Positions 8,025-18,180 of a DNA stretch of 64,000 nucleotides are shown here, piece by piece. The stretch spans positions 1,116,001 to 1,180,000 of the forward strand of contig NZ_CP104381.1 in the NCBI RefSeq assembly GCF_030582395.1, written 5' to 3'. The number at the start of each line of letters is the position of its first letter. The first letter of the stretch is position 1. The notes beneath the pieces are model-generated. The model saw only the letters and a program-made list of their open reading frames with translations. It did not search any database and was not told the origin of the DNA. Both the position numbers and the translations under genes were made by a program. This DNA is from Ralstonia pickettii (GTDB taxonomy: Bacteria; Pseudomonadota; Gammaproteobacteria; Burkholderiales; Burkholderiaceae).

Positions 8025-9104
8025 TCAAGCGGCCATCGAAAGCGGGGAGAGCGCATCACGCAAGGTGCGCGGACGACTGAAGCGGCGCAGCCAGCCGAAC
8101 GGGCCAATGGCGAGTTCACGGCGGGTGACGCGGTAGTGGGCGTAATGCGAGTCACCGGTCAGCACGAGCGAGACGGCGTCGATGCGGCCGCCGGCCAGCG
8201 CATCGGCGGCCGGGGTAAACCAGTCGCGATCGTAGGCGCGCAAGGTTTCGATCCAGTCGTACCAGTCGGCGGAAAGATACGGCTTGCCGGCGTCGCCCAG
8301 CAGCGCGGCGGCGCTTGTGTCGTCGAACGGCACGGCGGACAGCGTTTCGGCGCACAGCTCGGTGGCGTGGCCGGCGTGGCACAGGCCCGCGAAGAACGCA
8401 TCAGCGCCGATCATGCGCTCGGCAATCGGGCGGGCATCAACCAGCGCGCCTTGGCCGAATAGCCAGACCGAATTGACCGGCAGCAGGCCACGGGCTTCGC
8501 GTGCCTGGTTGACGGGGTGGTCGTACCACGTCATTTGGATCTCGTTCTGGAACTTGCGCCAGGCGCGCTCCTGCTCGCCCTTGTGCATCCAGATGTCGAT
8601 GTTGTGGCCGGTGGCGCGCTGCGGCGCGGCGGCAATGAGGTCGCCAAAGGGCGAATCGGCGACGTACCAGCGCGCGGCGTGCGTGGCATCGAGCGTGATC
8701 CCCATCTCGTCGACCAGGGGGGCGATGGCGGCGCGCAGGGTGTCGGCGTCAGCGGCCTCGAGGCGGAGCTGGGCTGGGTCTAGCATCACCAGGTGGTCCC
8801 GGGCGGCGTGGATGTGGACCGGCTGCAGGCAGGCCCAGGTGCGCGTGTCGGCGGCGCCGCCGTCTGCCAGGCGCATGTAGGGCGCGGACGGCAGCGGTGA
8901 AATGGGCAGCCCGGCGTGCTTGGCCAGCCAGCGCTCGTGCGGCAGCGTGGGCAGGTAGGCGTCGTCGTGCCGCTCCCGCTCGGCCTCGCGCGCACGCGCG
9001 AGCAACCTTTCCAGGCCCGGCAAGGTCAATTGACGGTAAGCGTCGTCGGCCACCTCGGCGGCGGGCGCGCAAAACGGGACAATCAGGGTGAGTTCAGGAA
9101 TCAT
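8025..9104 (-). CDS. RpfE-like protein (often annotated phosphoglycerate mutase)
   Basis: 359 residues from the ATG at 9104; an upstream extension of the frame would run through the divergent lolC control region and is unlikely. The protein starts IPELTLIVPF and has no signal peptide or membrane segment. I recognise it as the Burkholderiaceae relative of Xanthomonas RpfE, whose gene is also (from memory) beside recJ. Databases often name these proteins phosphoglycerate mutase, because part of the C-terminal half resembles the alkaline-phosphatase superfamily, but no catalytic motif is obvious by eye. Function unknown. It precedes recJ by 12 bases. Confidence 0.7.
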   Translation of the reverse strand: MIPELTLIVPFCAPAAEVADDAYRQLTLPGLERLLARAREAERERHDDAYLPTLPHERWLAKHAGLPISPLPSAPYMRLADGGAADTRTWACLQPVHIHAARDHLVMLDPAQLRLEAADADTLRAAIAPLVDEMGITLDATHAARWYVADSPFGDLIAAAPQRATGHNIDIWMHKGEQERAWRKFQNEIQMTWYDHPVNQAREARGLLPVNSVWLFGQGALVDARPIAERMIGADAFFAGLCHAGHATELCAETLSAVPFDDTSAAALLGDAGKPYLSADWYDWIETLRAYDRDWFTPAADALAGGRIDAVSLVLTGDSHYAHYRVTRRELAIGPFGWLRRFSRPRTLRDALSPLSMAA

Positions 9105-9175
9105 GGCTCCGAGATTGTAAACTTCCGGCTCGTCGGCCAGTGAGCCGGACAAATCACACCCACGGGGAACCCCCT

Positions 9176-10426
9176 TTGAAACTTCCATACGAATGGCAGA
9201 TCGGCTGGCGGTATACACGCGCAAGCAAGCGCGCCAGCCGCAACAGCTTCATCTCTTTCATTTCGCTCATCTCCATGCTCGGCATTGCGCTGGGGGTGGC
9301 GGCGCTGATCATCGTGCTCTCGGTCATGAACGGCTTCCAGAAGGAAGTGCGGGACCGCATGCTCTCGGTGCTGGCGCATATCGAGGTGATGGCGCCGAAC
9401 AGTCTGCCGGATTGGCAGCGTACCGCCAATGAGGCGATGCAGAACAAGGAAGTCATCGGCGCGGCGCCCTACGTGGGCGCGCAGGCCATGATCACGCGGG
9501 ACGAGGCGGTGCGCGGTGTGCTGCTGCGCGGGGTGTCGCCGGCGGACGAGCCGAAGGTGTCGGACATTGCCAAGGATTTCAAATCAGGCACGATCGACGA
9601 TCTGAAACCCGGCGAATTCGGCATCGCCCTGGGGAGCCAGCTGGCCAACGGCCTGGGCGTGCATCAAGGGGACAAGGTCACGCTGGTGGCGCCGCAGGGC
9701 ACCATCACGCCGGCGGGCGTGCTGCCGCGGCTGAAGCAGTTCACCGTGACGGGCATCTTCGAATCGGGCCACTACGAGTTCGACAGCTCGCTGGCGCTGG
9801 TCAACATGGACGACGCTGAACGCCTGTTCCGCCTCGATGGCCCGACCGGCGTGCGCCTGAAGCTGGTCGACATGGACCGCGCCCCGCAGGTGGCCGAAGC
9901 CCTGTCGCGCACGTTGTCCGGCGAGCTGTACATCCGCGACTGGTCGCGCCAGAACCGCAACTGGTTTGCCGCCGTGAAGACCGAGAAGAAGATGATGTTC
10001 ATCATCCTCACGCTGATCATCGCCGTGGCGGCGTTCAACCTGGTATCCACACTGGTGATGACGGTGACGGACAAGCAGGCCGACATCGCCATCCTGCGCA
10101 CCATGGGCGCACAACCGGCGTCGATCATGAAGATTTTCATCGTGCAGGGTGTGGCGATCGGGTTTATCGGTACATTGCTGGGGGTCGGTTTCGGCACGCT
10201 CATCGCTTACAACATCGACGTGATCGTGCCGTTCATCGAGCGTCTCTTCCACGTGCAATTCCTGCCGCGTGACATCTATTTCATCAGCGAACTGCCCTCG
10301 GACCCCCGCGTGAACGACATTGCGACCATTGGCATCATCTCTTTCATCCTCGCGTCGGTGGCGACGCTGTATCCGAGCTGGCACGCCTCACGCGTGAATC
10401 CGGCGGAGGCACTGCGCTATGAGTGA
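9176..10426 (+). CDS. lolC: lipoprotein-releasing ABC transporter permease LolC/LolE
   Basis: 416 residues from a TTG start. The family's [16 protein letters not shown] begins exactly there, with GGGGAA 6 bases upstream; a GTG at 9140 in frame is the alternative. There is a first membrane helix at about residue 25-45, a large periplasmic MacB-like domain, and three more helices in the C-terminal third (FtsX domain). With LolD it extracts outer-membrane lipoproteins from the inner membrane and hands them to LolA. The stop overlaps the lolD start by 8 bases. Betaproteobacteria often have one LolC/E-type permease acting as a dimer; no second permease is in the window. Confidence 0.93.
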   Translation: MKLPYEWQIGWRYTRASKRASRNSFISFISLISMLGIALGVAALIIVLSVMNGFQKEVRDRMLSVLAHIEVMAPNSLPDWQRTANEAMQNKEVIGAAPYVGAQAMITRDEAVRGVLLRGVSPADEPKVSDIAKDFKSGTIDDLKPGEFGIALGSQLANGLGVHQGDKVTLVAPQGTITPAGVLPRLKQFTVTGIFESGHYEFDSSLALVNMDDAERLFRLDGPTGVRLKLVDMDRAPQVAEALSRTLSGELYIRDWSRQNRNWFAAVKTEKKMMFIILTLIIAVAAFNLVSTLVMTVTDKQADIAILRTMGAQPASIMKIFIVQGVAIGFIGTLLGVGFGTLIAYNIDVIVPFIERLFHVQFLPRDIYFISELPSDPRVNDIATIGIISFILASVATLYPSWHASRVNPAEALRYE

Positions 10427-11147
10427 GGCCGTCATGACTTCCATGGAAGCGCCGGCCGCGGCGCCGCAGGGTGTGGTGGTGCAAGCCGAAGGGCTGTCCA
10501 AGTCTTTCCGCCAGGGCGGCCTGAACGTCGATGTGCTCAAGGGTGTGGACATCCGCATTGGCGTGGGCGAGAAGGTGGCCATCGTCGGCGCGTCGGGCTC
10601 GGGCAAAAGTACGCTGCTGCATGTGCTGGGTGGGCTGGATGAGCCGACGTCGGGTCGCGTCTCGCTGCTCGGCAAGCCGTTCACGGCCATGAAGGAGCGC
10701 GAGCGCAATACGCTGCGCAACCAGGCGCTCGGCTTCGTCTATCAGTTCCACCATTTGCTGCCGGAATTCACGGCGCTGGACAACGTCGCGATGCCGCTGC
10801 GCATCCGGGGCGTGGAAGAAGCGCAAGCGCGCCACACCGCACAGGCGATGCTCGAACGCGTGGGTCTGGGCCCACGCACGGCTCACCGTCCGGGCGAGCT
10901 GTCCGGCGGCGAGCGCCAGCGCGTCGCAATTGCGCGCGCGCTGGTCGGGTCTCCAGCTTGCGTGCTGGCTGACGAGCCGACCGGAAATCTCGACGATCAC
11001 ACCGCCGGTGAAGTGTTTGACCTGATGCTGGAACTCACGCGCACGCTGGGCACGAGCTTTGTCATCGTCACGCACGATATCGAGCTGGCCGGCCGTTGCG
11101 ACCGCATCTTCCGCCTGCGCGACGGCCATCTGCACCAGGAGCGCTAA
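10419..11147 (+). CDS. lolD: lipoprotein-releasing ABC transporter ATPase LolD
   Basis: 242 residues with all ABC motifs: Walker [10 protein letters not shown] (57-65), signature LSGGERQ (161-167) and Walker B with LADEPTGN (183-190). It powers the LolC permease. It starts inside the end of lolC (overlap ATGAGTGA), so the two are translationally coupled. The first 18 residues are an Ala/Pro-rich extension; an ATG at 10434 is an alternative start. Confidence 0.95.
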   Translation: MSEAVMTSMEAPAAAPQGVVVQAEGLSKSFRQGGLNVDVLKGVDIRIGVGEKVAIVGASGSGKSTLLHVLGGLDEPTSGRVSLLGKPFTAMKERERNTLRNQALGFVYQFHHLLPEFTALDNVAMPLRIRGVEEAQARHTAQAMLERVGLGPRTAHRPGELSGGERQRVAIARALVGSPACVLADEPTGNLDDHTAGEVFDLMLELTRTLGTSFVIVTHDIELAGRCDRIFRLRDGHLHQER

Positions 11148-11231
11148 GCCCGGCAGCATGATCGGAAAAGGCGGATTCCAGAAGTCCGCGCTTTCCGGTA
11201 GGTTGCCGCTTTTCCCAACGCAGAACTGACC

Positions 11232-12044
11232 ATGTGGATCGACACCCATTGCCACCTCGACGCAAGCGACTTTGATGCCGACCGTGATGCGGTCGTCGCG
11301 CAGTCGCGCGCGGCGGGCGTCGATCACATCGTCGTGCCGGCAGTCGCGCGCTGGAACTTCGATACGGTGCGCGCGTTGGCCCATCGGCATGCCGGGTGCA
11401 GTTATGCGCTGGGCATCCATCCGATCTACGCTGCGCAGGCCAGCGACAATGACCTGCTCGAACTGCGCCGCCAGGTCGCCGCGTCCATGGACGACCCGCG
11501 CTTCGTGGCCATCGGCGAGATCGGCCTCGATTTCTTCATCCCCGACTACGACGTTGAGCGTCAGACCGCCGTGTTCCGTGCGCAGTTGCGTATTGCACGC
11601 GAATTCGACCTGCCCGTCCTGATGCACGTGCGCAAGTCGCAGGATCAGGTGTGCAGCGCCGCCGGCAAAGCGGGCGTACGCGGCATTGCGCATGCGTTCA
11701 ACGGCAGCCCCGAACAGGCGCATCGCTTTGTCGATTCCGGCTTCAAGCTTGGGTTTGGCGGCGTCTTTACCTTTTCGCGCGCCAATCGTGTGCGTCGGCT
11801 GGCGCAGGACATGCCGATCGAGTCGATCGTGCTCGAAACCGACGCACCCGACCTCGCGCCCGCCTGGCTCGCCGACGACCAGTTCGGCGAACAGGGTGGT
11901 GTGCGCAATGCGCCCTCGGAAGTCGCGCGCATTGCCGGCGCGATGGCGCAACTGCGCGATATCTCGATCGAAGCGCTGGCCGAGCAGGCTCGCCGCAACA
12001 GTATCGACGCCATTCCTCGTCTGGCAGCGCTCTTGACAGCCTGA
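11232..12044 (+). CDS. TatD-family metal-dependent hydrolase
   Basis: A 270-residue TIM-barrel hydrolase. DTHCHLD (4-10) is the N-terminal metal site, GEIGLDFF carries the central Glu, and LETDAPDLAP holds the C-terminal Asp, as in TatD/YcfH DNases. Characterised members are Mg2+-dependent 3'-5' exonucleases or deoxyribonucleases; the substrate here is not known. It sits between lolD and comEC in the same direction, 9 bases before comEC, so co-transcription is likely. Confidence 0.93.
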   Translation: MWIDTHCHLDASDFDADRDAVVAQSRAAGVDHIVVPAVARWNFDTVRALAHRHAGCSYALGIHPIYAAQASDNDLLELRRQVAASMDDPRFVAIGEIGLDFFIPDYDVERQTAVFRAQLRIAREFDLPVLMHVRKSQDQVCSAAGKAGVRGIAHAFNGSPEQAHRFVDSGFKLGFGGVFTFSRANRVRRLAQDMPIESIVLETDAPDLAPAWLADDQFGEQGGVRNAPSEVARIAGAMAQLRDISIEALAEQARRNSIDAIPRLAALLTA

Positions 12045-12053
12045 CGCTCGCAC

Positions 12054-14576
12054 ATGCGTCTGCGGTTGATCGGCTTTGTCGCCGGCTGCGTGGCATTGCA
12101 GATGCAGGCGACGCTGGCGCCGGTGTGGCTGCCGCTTGGCGTGCTGGTGCTCTGTCTATTGCTGGCGGCGGTCTCGCGGCGTCGGCTAACGCTGTTTCAC
12201 GTGTTGCTGGTCGCCGCCGCCGTTGCGGCAGGCTTTGGCTGGAGCGATTGGCGCGCGCAGCAGCGCATGGCCGTGGCGCTCGGCCCTGCGTGGGAAGGCA
12301 AGGACATCGTCGCGACGGGCGTGGTGGCCGAGTTGCCGCAGATCAGTGATGACGCCACCCGCTTTCTCTTCCACATCGAATCCAGCAATGCGGGTGATGC
12401 CGTGCCGGCCCGCGTGCGCCTGTCCTGGTATGGCACACGCACGTGGGGCAACGCGGGCGAGGAAGATGCAAGGCCGGACCGACGCGTCGGCATCCCTGAT
12501 CTGCAGCCCGGCCAACGCTGGCAATTGACGCTGCGGCTGAAGCGTCCGCACAGCCTGATCAACCCCGGCGGCTTTGACGGCGAATACGCGATGCTGGCCG
12601 ACAACATCCGGGCCGTCGGCTATGTGCGTACAGGCAAGCGTGCGCAGAACATTGCACTGGATGAGGCGGGCACCGGTTTCGGAATCGGCGTGGAGCGCTG
12701 GCGCGCCAGCGTGCGGCACCGCATCCTCGATGCCTTGCCCGATGGGCGCTACGCGGCTGTCATTGTCGCCCTGGTGATGGGCGACCAGAGCGGCATCGCC
12801 CCCGACGACTGGGACATGTTCCGCCGCACCGGCATCAGCCACCTCGTCAGCATTTCAGGGCTGCACATCACGATGATCGCCGGGCTGTTTGCAGCGTTGT
12901 GGATGGCGCTGTGGCGTCGCTCGTTCTGGCTGGCCCGCTGGGTGCGGACGCCATTGCCGCTGCGCATGCCGGCCCCGCGCGCAGGCGCCATCGCGGCCAT
13001 GCTGGCGGCGTTCGTCTACTGCCTGCTCGCCGGGATGGGCGTGCCGGCGCAGCGCACGCTGCTGATGCTCTCCACCGTAGCCATCGCCCGGCTTACCGAT
13101 CGGAATGTGCCGGCCAGCCTCTCGCTGTGCTGGGCGGCGGCCGCGGTGGCGGTGGTGGACCCGTGGGCGGTCATGTCGGCGGGGTTCTGGCTGTCGTTCG
13201 GCGCGGTGGCGATCATCTTCATCGCGGCGCAGATGGCGCTCGATGGCCATCGCAGTGAAAACGCAGACGGCTGGTTTGGAACCACGCGCCGTGCGCTCGC
13301 CGGCGGTACGCGGATTCAGTTCGCGGTCACATTCGGGCTGTTGCCTTTCACCTTGCAGCTGTTCCAGCAGACGTCGGTCGTCTCTGCTGCGGCGAATGGG
13401 CTGGCGATTCCAGCGGTGAGTTTCGTGACGACACCGCTGGCGCTGATCGGCGCGGCCCTCCCGGACCCGCTGGCGCAGCCAGTGCTGGCGTTGGCCGAAG
13501 CGAGCTTCCGGTGGCTGGTCGTTTGGCTTGAATGGCTGGCGACGCCGCGCTGGTCTGTGTGGGTTGCGCCGGCTGGGCCCATCTGGGCAGTGTTGCTGTC
13601 GATGGTTGCGGTGGCACTCTTGCTGATGCCGGGTGGCCTGCGTGCATGGGCGTGGCGTGCGCAGGGTGCCTTGCTCCTCTTGCCGTTGGTCCTGACGCGC
13701 GAGCCACTGCCATCGCCCGGCGAATTTCGGCTCGTGGCGTTCGACATCGGCCAGGGCGCTGCGGCCTTGGTCGAAACGGCCAACCATCGCCTGCTGTTCG
13801 ACACCGGCCCGCGCTACGGAGACCATGCGGACGCCGCCGCCCGCGTCATCGCTCCCTATCTGCGAGCACATGGCGTGGAAGCGCTCGACACGCTTGTCGT
13901 CAGCCACGAAGACAACGACCACGCCGGTGGCACCGAAACGGTGATCGGCGCGGTGCCGGTGCGCACCATGTTGGCGTCTTTGCCTCCGGGGCACGCCCTG
14001 CGCGGCACGACCGATGCCAACAACATCGGTTTTGCCGATTGTTTGGCTGGGCAAGCATGGACGTGGGACGGCGTTGTCTTTGAGGTGCTGCACCCGCGGC
14101 GTTTGCCGCCTGAAAGCGAGCGCGTGTCCAGCAACGCCCGCAGTTGTGTGCTGCGTATCGCCAATGGCCGCCACGCCGCCTTGCTGACCGGCGATATCGA
14201 AGCCGCTCAGGAAAGCGCGCTGATGGCCGCAGAAACGCCTGGGCGACTGATGGCAGACATCTTGCTTGTGCCCCATCACGGCAGCAAGACAAGCTCGAGC
14301 GGCGCGTTCTTGGACGCGGTTTCTCCGCAAGTGGCGGTTTTCCAGGTCGGCTACCGCAATCGGTACGGACATCCGCATCCGCAGGTTTGGCAGCGCTACG
14401 TAGCGCGCGACATCGACGGTTTGCGCACGGACAAGACCGGTGCCGTCGTCATTCAGACCGACGGCGATGTGCTGGACATCCAGACCGCGCGTGCCATGCG
14501 GCCGCGCTACTGGTCTTCCGCACGCGAAGTGGACCCCCTGGCAACGGCCGCCGGCGCCTTCGATGCCCCGCCGTGA
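12054..14576 (+). CDS. comEC: DNA internalisation channel ComEC/Rec2
   Basis: 840 residues in the standard three-part layout: an N-terminal OB-like periplasmic domain after two helices (about 40-220), the Competence membrane domain with about ten helices (about 225-520), and a metallo-beta-lactamase-like C-terminal domain with SHEDNDH (617-623). The protein is thought to pass single-stranded DNA through the inner membrane during transformation. It is full length, so natural competence is possible if the rest of the machinery exists. Some residues near the ends may be strain-specific, but no frameshift was seen. Confidence 0.94.
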   Translation: MRLRLIGFVAGCVALQMQATLAPVWLPLGVLVLCLLLAAVSRRRLTLFHVLLVAAAVAAGFGWSDWRAQQRMAVALGPAWEGKDIVATGVVAELPQISDDATRFLFHIESSNAGDAVPARVRLSWYGTRTWGNAGEEDARPDRRVGIPDLQPGQRWQLTLRLKRPHSLINPGGFDGEYAMLADNIRAVGYVRTGKRAQNIALDEAGTGFGIGVERWRASVRHRILDALPDGRYAAVIVALVMGDQSGIAPDDWDMFRRTGISHLVSISGLHITMIAGLFAALWMALWRRSFWLARWVRTPLPLRMPAPRAGAIAAMLAAFVYCLLAGMGVPAQRTLLMLSTVAIARLTDRNVPASLSLCWAAAAVAVVDPWAVMSAGFWLSFGAVAIIFIAAQMALDGHRSENADGWFGTTRRALAGGTRIQFAVTFGLLPFTLQLFQQTSVVSAAANGLAIPAVSFVTTPLALIGAALPDPLAQPVLALAEASFRWLVVWLEWLATPRWSVWVAPAGPIWAVLLSMVAVALLLMPGGLRAWAWRAQGALLLLPLVLTREPLPSPGEFRLVAFDIGQGAAALVETANHRLLFDTGPRYGDHADAAARVIAPYLRAHGVEALDTLVVSHEDNDHAGGTETVIGAVPVRTMLASLPPGHALRGTTDANNIGFADCLAGQAWTWDGVVFEVLHPRRLPPESERVSSNARSCVLRIANGRHAALLTGDIEAAQESALMAAETPGRLMADILLVPHHGSKTSSSGAFLDAVSPQVAVFQVGYRNRYGHPHPQVWQRYVARDIDGLRTDKTGAVVIQTDGDVLDIQTARAMRPRYWSSAREVDPLATAAGAFDAPP

Positions 14577-14604
14577 AACTTGGTGGCATAACGGGTTGGC
14601 CCCA

Positions 14605-14634
14605 TTGTGGGGGGCAAAACCGCTGTGCTATAAA
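14605..14634 (+). promoter_or_regulatory. likely sigma-70 promoter of the Anbu cluster
   Basis: TTGTGG (14605-14610), an 18-base spacer and TATAAA (14629-14634) preceded by TGC (extended -10). The start would be near 14641, giving a leader of about 40 bases before the ATP-grasp gene. Confidence 0.6.
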
Positions 14635-14680
14635 AACCACGTGCCGCGTACATCGCGCGGCGCCGTCAGGGGAGAAAAGC

Positions 14681-16165
14681 ATGGCAGTCCGGTTCTACGA
14701 TGAAATGCTCAAATGGCATGACGGGGACCGCAGCCCCCATGCCGCCGAACCGGCCCCGGCAGCGCTCGTCCAGCAGGGCGAGGTTCGCAGCCACTACGGA
14801 CGTTTCGCCGAATGGCTGGGCGCGCAATCCGCCACGACCCTGCAGAACAAGCGCGCCGAGGCAGACCTGATTTTCCGCCGCGTCGGTATCACGTTTGCCG
14901 TGTACGGCGACAAGGACGAATCGAACAGCGGCACCGAACGCACGATCCCGTTCGACATCATTCCGCGCATCTTTCCCGCAAGCGAGTGGGCCACGCTCGA
15001 GCGCGGCCTGCGGCAGCGCGTTGATGCGCTGAACCGCTTCCTGCACGACATCTACCACGAGCAGAACATCCTGCGCGCGGGCGTCATCCCGCCCGACCAG
15101 ATCTACAACAACGCGCAATACCGCCCGGACATGCTGGGCGTCAACGTGCCGCGCGACATCTACGCGCACGTGGCCGGCATCGACATCGTGCGCGCCGGCG
15201 AGGGCGAGTTCTACGTGCTGGAAGACAACCTGCGCGTGCCTTCCGGTGTGTCGTACATGCTGGAAAACCGCAAGATGATGATGCGGTTGTTTCCGGAGTT
15301 GTTCGCACGCAATCGTGTGGCGCCGGTCGCGCATTACCCCGACATGCTGCTCGACATGCTGCGCAGCGTCTCGCCCCAGAACATTGCCGACCCGACCGTG
15401 GTGGTGCTCACGCCCGGCATGTACAACTCCGCGTATTTCGAACATGCGTTCCTCGCTCAGCAGATGGGCGTTGAACTCGTGGAGGGGCACGACCTCTTCG
15501 TGCAGGACGATCATCTCTACATGCGCACGACGCAGGGCCCGCAGCGCATCGATGTGATTTACCGCCGTGTGGACGATGACTTCCTCGATCCGCTCGTCTT
15601 CCGGCCGGATTCTTCGCTCGGCGCGGCGGGGCTGCTGTCGGTCTATCGCGCGGGCAACGTGACGATCTGCAATGCCATCGGCACCGGCGTGGCAGACGAC
15701 AAGTCGATCTACCCGTATGTGCCGGACATGATCCGCTTCTACCTGGGCGAGGAGCCGATCCTGAATAACGTGCCGACGTACATGTGCCGCCGGCCGGATG
15801 ACTTGCAATACGTCCTGGACCACATGGGCGAACTGGTGGTCAAGGAGACGCACGGGGCAGGCGGCTACGGCATGCTGGTCGGTCCGGCTGCCACGCAGGA
15901 AGAGATTGCCGCTTTCCGTGAGGTGGTGAAGGCGCGCCCCGATCAGTACATCGCCCAGCCCACCTTGGCGCTGTCGACTTGCCCCACGTATGTGGAAGCC
16001 GGTATCGCGCCGCGCCATATCGATCTTCGGCCGTTCGTGCTCTCCGGCAAGGACGTGCGCATGGTGCCGGGCGGCCTCACGCGTGTGGCGTTGCGGGCCG
16101 GTTCGCTGGTGGTCAACTCATCGCAGGGCGGGGGAACGAAAGACACGTGGGTGCTGGAGCGCTGA
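14681..16165 (+). CDS. circularly permuted ATP-grasp protein (Anbu cluster)
   Basis: 494 residues; the ATG at 14681 has AGGGGAGA ahead of it, and earlier in-frame starts lie inside comEC. The family is the circularly permuted ATP-grasp type 2 (formerly DUF404/DUF407). Recognisable segments are GEGEFYVLEDNLRVPSG (about 172-188), TPGMYNSAYFEHAFLA and VVKETHGAGGYGM (about 386-398), which are nucleotide and metal binding in the family. ATP-grasp enzymes join a carboxylate to an amine, and the family is predicted to ligate peptides or amino acids. It is first of five co-directional genes with alpha-E, transglutaminase, Anbu and a hydrolase. Substrate unknown. Confidence 0.9.
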   Translation: MAVRFYDEMLKWHDGDRSPHAAEPAPAALVQQGEVRSHYGRFAEWLGAQSATTLQNKRAEADLIFRRVGITFAVYGDKDESNSGTERTIPFDIIPRIFPASEWATLERGLRQRVDALNRFLHDIYHEQNILRAGVIPPDQIYNNAQYRPDMLGVNVPRDIYAHVAGIDIVRAGEGEFYVLEDNLRVPSGVSYMLENRKMMMRLFPELFARNRVAPVAHYPDMLLDMLRSVSPQNIADPTVVVLTPGMYNSAYFEHAFLAQQMGVELVEGHDLFVQDDHLYMRTTQGPQRIDVIYRRVDDDFLDPLVFRPDSSLGAAGLLSVYRAGNVTICNAIGTGVADDKSIYPYVPDMIRFYLGEEPILNNVPTYMCRRPDDLQYVLDHMGELVVKETHGAGGYGMLVGPAATQEEIAAFREVVKARPDQYIAQPTLALSTCPTYVEAGIAPRHIDLRPFVLSGKDVRMVPGGLTRVALRAGSLVVNSSQGGGTKDTWVLER

Positions 16166-16239
16166 ACGCACGCGCGCCGACGCAACCTGCCAATCGCTCA
16201 ATCGATCCACCGCATATCGAATACGTAGAAGGGAACGCC

Positions 16240-17190
16240 ATGCTCAGCCGCACCGCAGACCACCTTTTCTGGATGGCGCGCTACACCGAACGCGCCGAGA
16301 ACACCGCTCGCATGCTCGACGTGAATTACCAGACCTCCCTGATGCCGCAATCTGCGGAAGTGGCGGAGCAGGGCTGGTGGGCGATGCTTGATATTTCCGA
16401 ACTCACGCGGGTTTTTGCCGACCGCTACGGATTGCTTTCGCGCGACGACGTAATTGATTTCATGGTGCGCGACATGACCAACCCGTCGTCGATCATGAGC
16501 TGCCTGCGCGGCGCGCGCGAGAACGCCCGAGCCGTGCGCGGCTCCCTCACAACGGAGGTGTGGGAAACCATCAACACCACGTGGCTGGATGTGCAGCGCC
16601 TGATTGCTGAAGGCATGCTGCGCGACGATCCATCGCAATTCTTTGAATGGGTGAAGTTTCGCTCGCATCTGTCGCGCGGCGTGCAGGTCGGCACCATGCT
16701 TACCGATGACGCATTCCACTTCATGCGGCTGGGGACCTTCCTGGAGCGTGCCGATAACACGGCCCGGCTGCTCGATGTGAAGTTTCAGTCGACGCCCACG
16801 CGCGATGAAGCGGCCGCCGAGCAGGGCGACTTCTATCACTGGGCCGCCACGCTGCGTTCTGTGTCGGGCTTCGAGGTGTATCGCAAGATCTATCGCAATG
16901 TCATCACGCCGACGCGCGTGGCTGAGTTGCTGATTCTGCGCAGCGATATGCCGCGCTCTCTGCTCGCCAGCATGGACGAGGTGGTCAGCATTCTTTCGAC
17001 CGTGCGCAATAGCCAATCGGCGGAGACGGAGCGGCGCGCTGGTAAACTGCACGCCGACCTGCGGTACGCCCGCATCGAAGATATCTTTTCGGTTGGCTTG
17101 CATGCTTGGCTGACCAACTTCCTGGAGCGGATCGGCGACCTGGGCAACGGCATCAGCCAGGATTTCCTGGTGCCGCTTGAGGTGGCCTGA
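16240..17190 (+). CDS. alpha-E domain protein (DUF403, Anbu cluster)
   Basis: A 316-residue all-helical protein. It begins LSRTADHLFWMARYTERAEN, the well-conserved start of the alpha-E (DUF403) family, and repeats a related segment, FHFMRLGTFLERADNTARLLD (near 160-180), suggesting an internal duplication. No catalytic motif is known; the family almost always accompanies the ATP-grasp and transglutaminase proteins seen on either side, so a scaffold or partner role is likely. The start has GAAGGGAAC ahead of it. Confidence 0.9.
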   Translation: MLSRTADHLFWMARYTERAENTARMLDVNYQTSLMPQSAEVAEQGWWAMLDISELTRVFADRYGLLSRDDVIDFMVRDMTNPSSIMSCLRGARENARAVRGSLTTEVWETINTTWLDVQRLIAEGMLRDDPSQFFEWVKFRSHLSRGVQVGTMLTDDAFHFMRLGTFLERADNTARLLDVKFQSTPTRDEAAAEQGDFYHWAATLRSVSGFEVYRKIYRNVITPTRVAELLILRSDMPRSLLASMDEVVSILSTVRNSQSAETERRAGKLHADLRYARIEDIFSVGLHAWLTNFLERIGDLGNGISQDFLVPLEVA

Positions 17191-17247
17191 CGTGCAGGGC
17201 ATTGTGCATACATCGGGGCGCCGCTTTCGGGTGGCGCCCGTGTCATC

Positions 17248-18093
17248 GTGAAATACCAAATTCGACATACGACGGTCTACCGTTATGCCGAGCCGCTACG
17301 CCACAGCGTGCACGAGTTGCGGCTGACGCCTCGCAGCGGCGAGCTGCAACAGGTGGATAGCTGGCAAATCCATGCGCCCGGCAATCTCACGCGGGCCACC
17401 GACGGTTTCGGCAACGTCGTCCATCACTTCACCCTCGGCACGCGTACGGAAGACGTCACCATCGATGCGCGCGGCGTCGTCGAGGCGTTTCCCGCGGGTT
17501 CCCCCGGCAGCCAATGCTTTGTCGACGCGCCAGGGCAAGGGCGCTATCGCGTGTCGCCGCTGTATTTTCTGAGCACAACGCCGCTGACTTCCGCGCCGCC
17601 AGAGATGATCAGCTTTGCGCGCGAGCACGCGCTGGCGCCTGGCGACGCCGCGTCGGCGCTGCGCCTGGCGCAAGCCATCGCCAAGCGCGTGCGCTACAAG
17701 CCGAACACCACCCACGTCGGCACGGCCGCTGCGGAAGCATTTGGCCTTGGCACCGGCGTATGCCAGGACCAGGCGCAGGTGATGGTCGCCTGCTGCCGCG
17801 CGCTGGGCGTGCCGGCGCGCTATGTCAGCGGCTATTTCCACGCGGTGGGCGAAGAAGACCTCGCCAGCCACGCCTGGGCGGACGTTTGTCTCGATGCCGA
17901 ATCCCACACGTGGTGCAGCATCGACGTCACCCACCAGTGCTTCACTGATACGCGCCACATCCGCTTGGCGGTCGGGCGCGATTACCAATCCGCTGCCCCG
18001 GTTCGCGGCGTGCGGCAGGGCGGAGGTGCCGAGACGCTCGACGTCCGTATTTCCATCGAGCCGCTGCCACTCGAGGCTGTTGACGTGAATTGA
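17248..18093 (+). CDS. transglutaminase-like cysteine protease (Anbu cluster)
   Basis: 281 residues from a GTG start. The N-terminal beta-rich domain (KYQIRHTTVYRYAEPLRHSVHELRL) is followed by the transglutaminase core. Here GTGVCQDQAQVMVACCRALG (about 168-187) supplies the catalytic Cys, SHAWADVCLD the His and SIDVTHQ the Asp, so the catalytic triad looks intact. Such proteins act as peptidases or amide-forming enzymes. It is third in the Anbu cluster, 57 bases after the alpha-E gene. Substrate not known. Confidence 0.9.
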   Translation: MKYQIRHTTVYRYAEPLRHSVHELRLTPRSGELQQVDSWQIHAPGNLTRATDGFGNVVHHFTLGTRTEDVTIDARGVVEAFPAGSPGSQCFVDAPGQGRYRVSPLYFLSTTPLTSAPPEMISFAREHALAPGDAASALRLAQAIAKRVRYKPNTTHVGTAAAEAFGLGTGVCQDQAQVMVACCRALGVPARYVSGYFHAVGEEDLASHAWADVCLDAESHTWCSIDVTHQCFTDTRHIRLAVGRDYQSAAPVRGVRQGGGAETLDVRISIEPLPLEAVDVN

Positions 18094-18180
18094 GCACCTC
18101 TTCCAAGCGCGGATGGGTTCCGACCGGCGCGCTAGAATGCCTGCAACCCACCGTTTTCGTTTCCGTTTGCCGTTTCGCCC

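Noticed and set aside
11163..11198. Imperfect hairpin between lolD and tatD as a terminator
   Set aside because: Two mismatches in the stem and no T-run after it; read-through into tatD is more likely.
10344..12053. A 569-codon minus-strand frame opposite lolD and tatD
   Set aside because: Both plus-strand genes are well supported; the frame has no start signal or motif.
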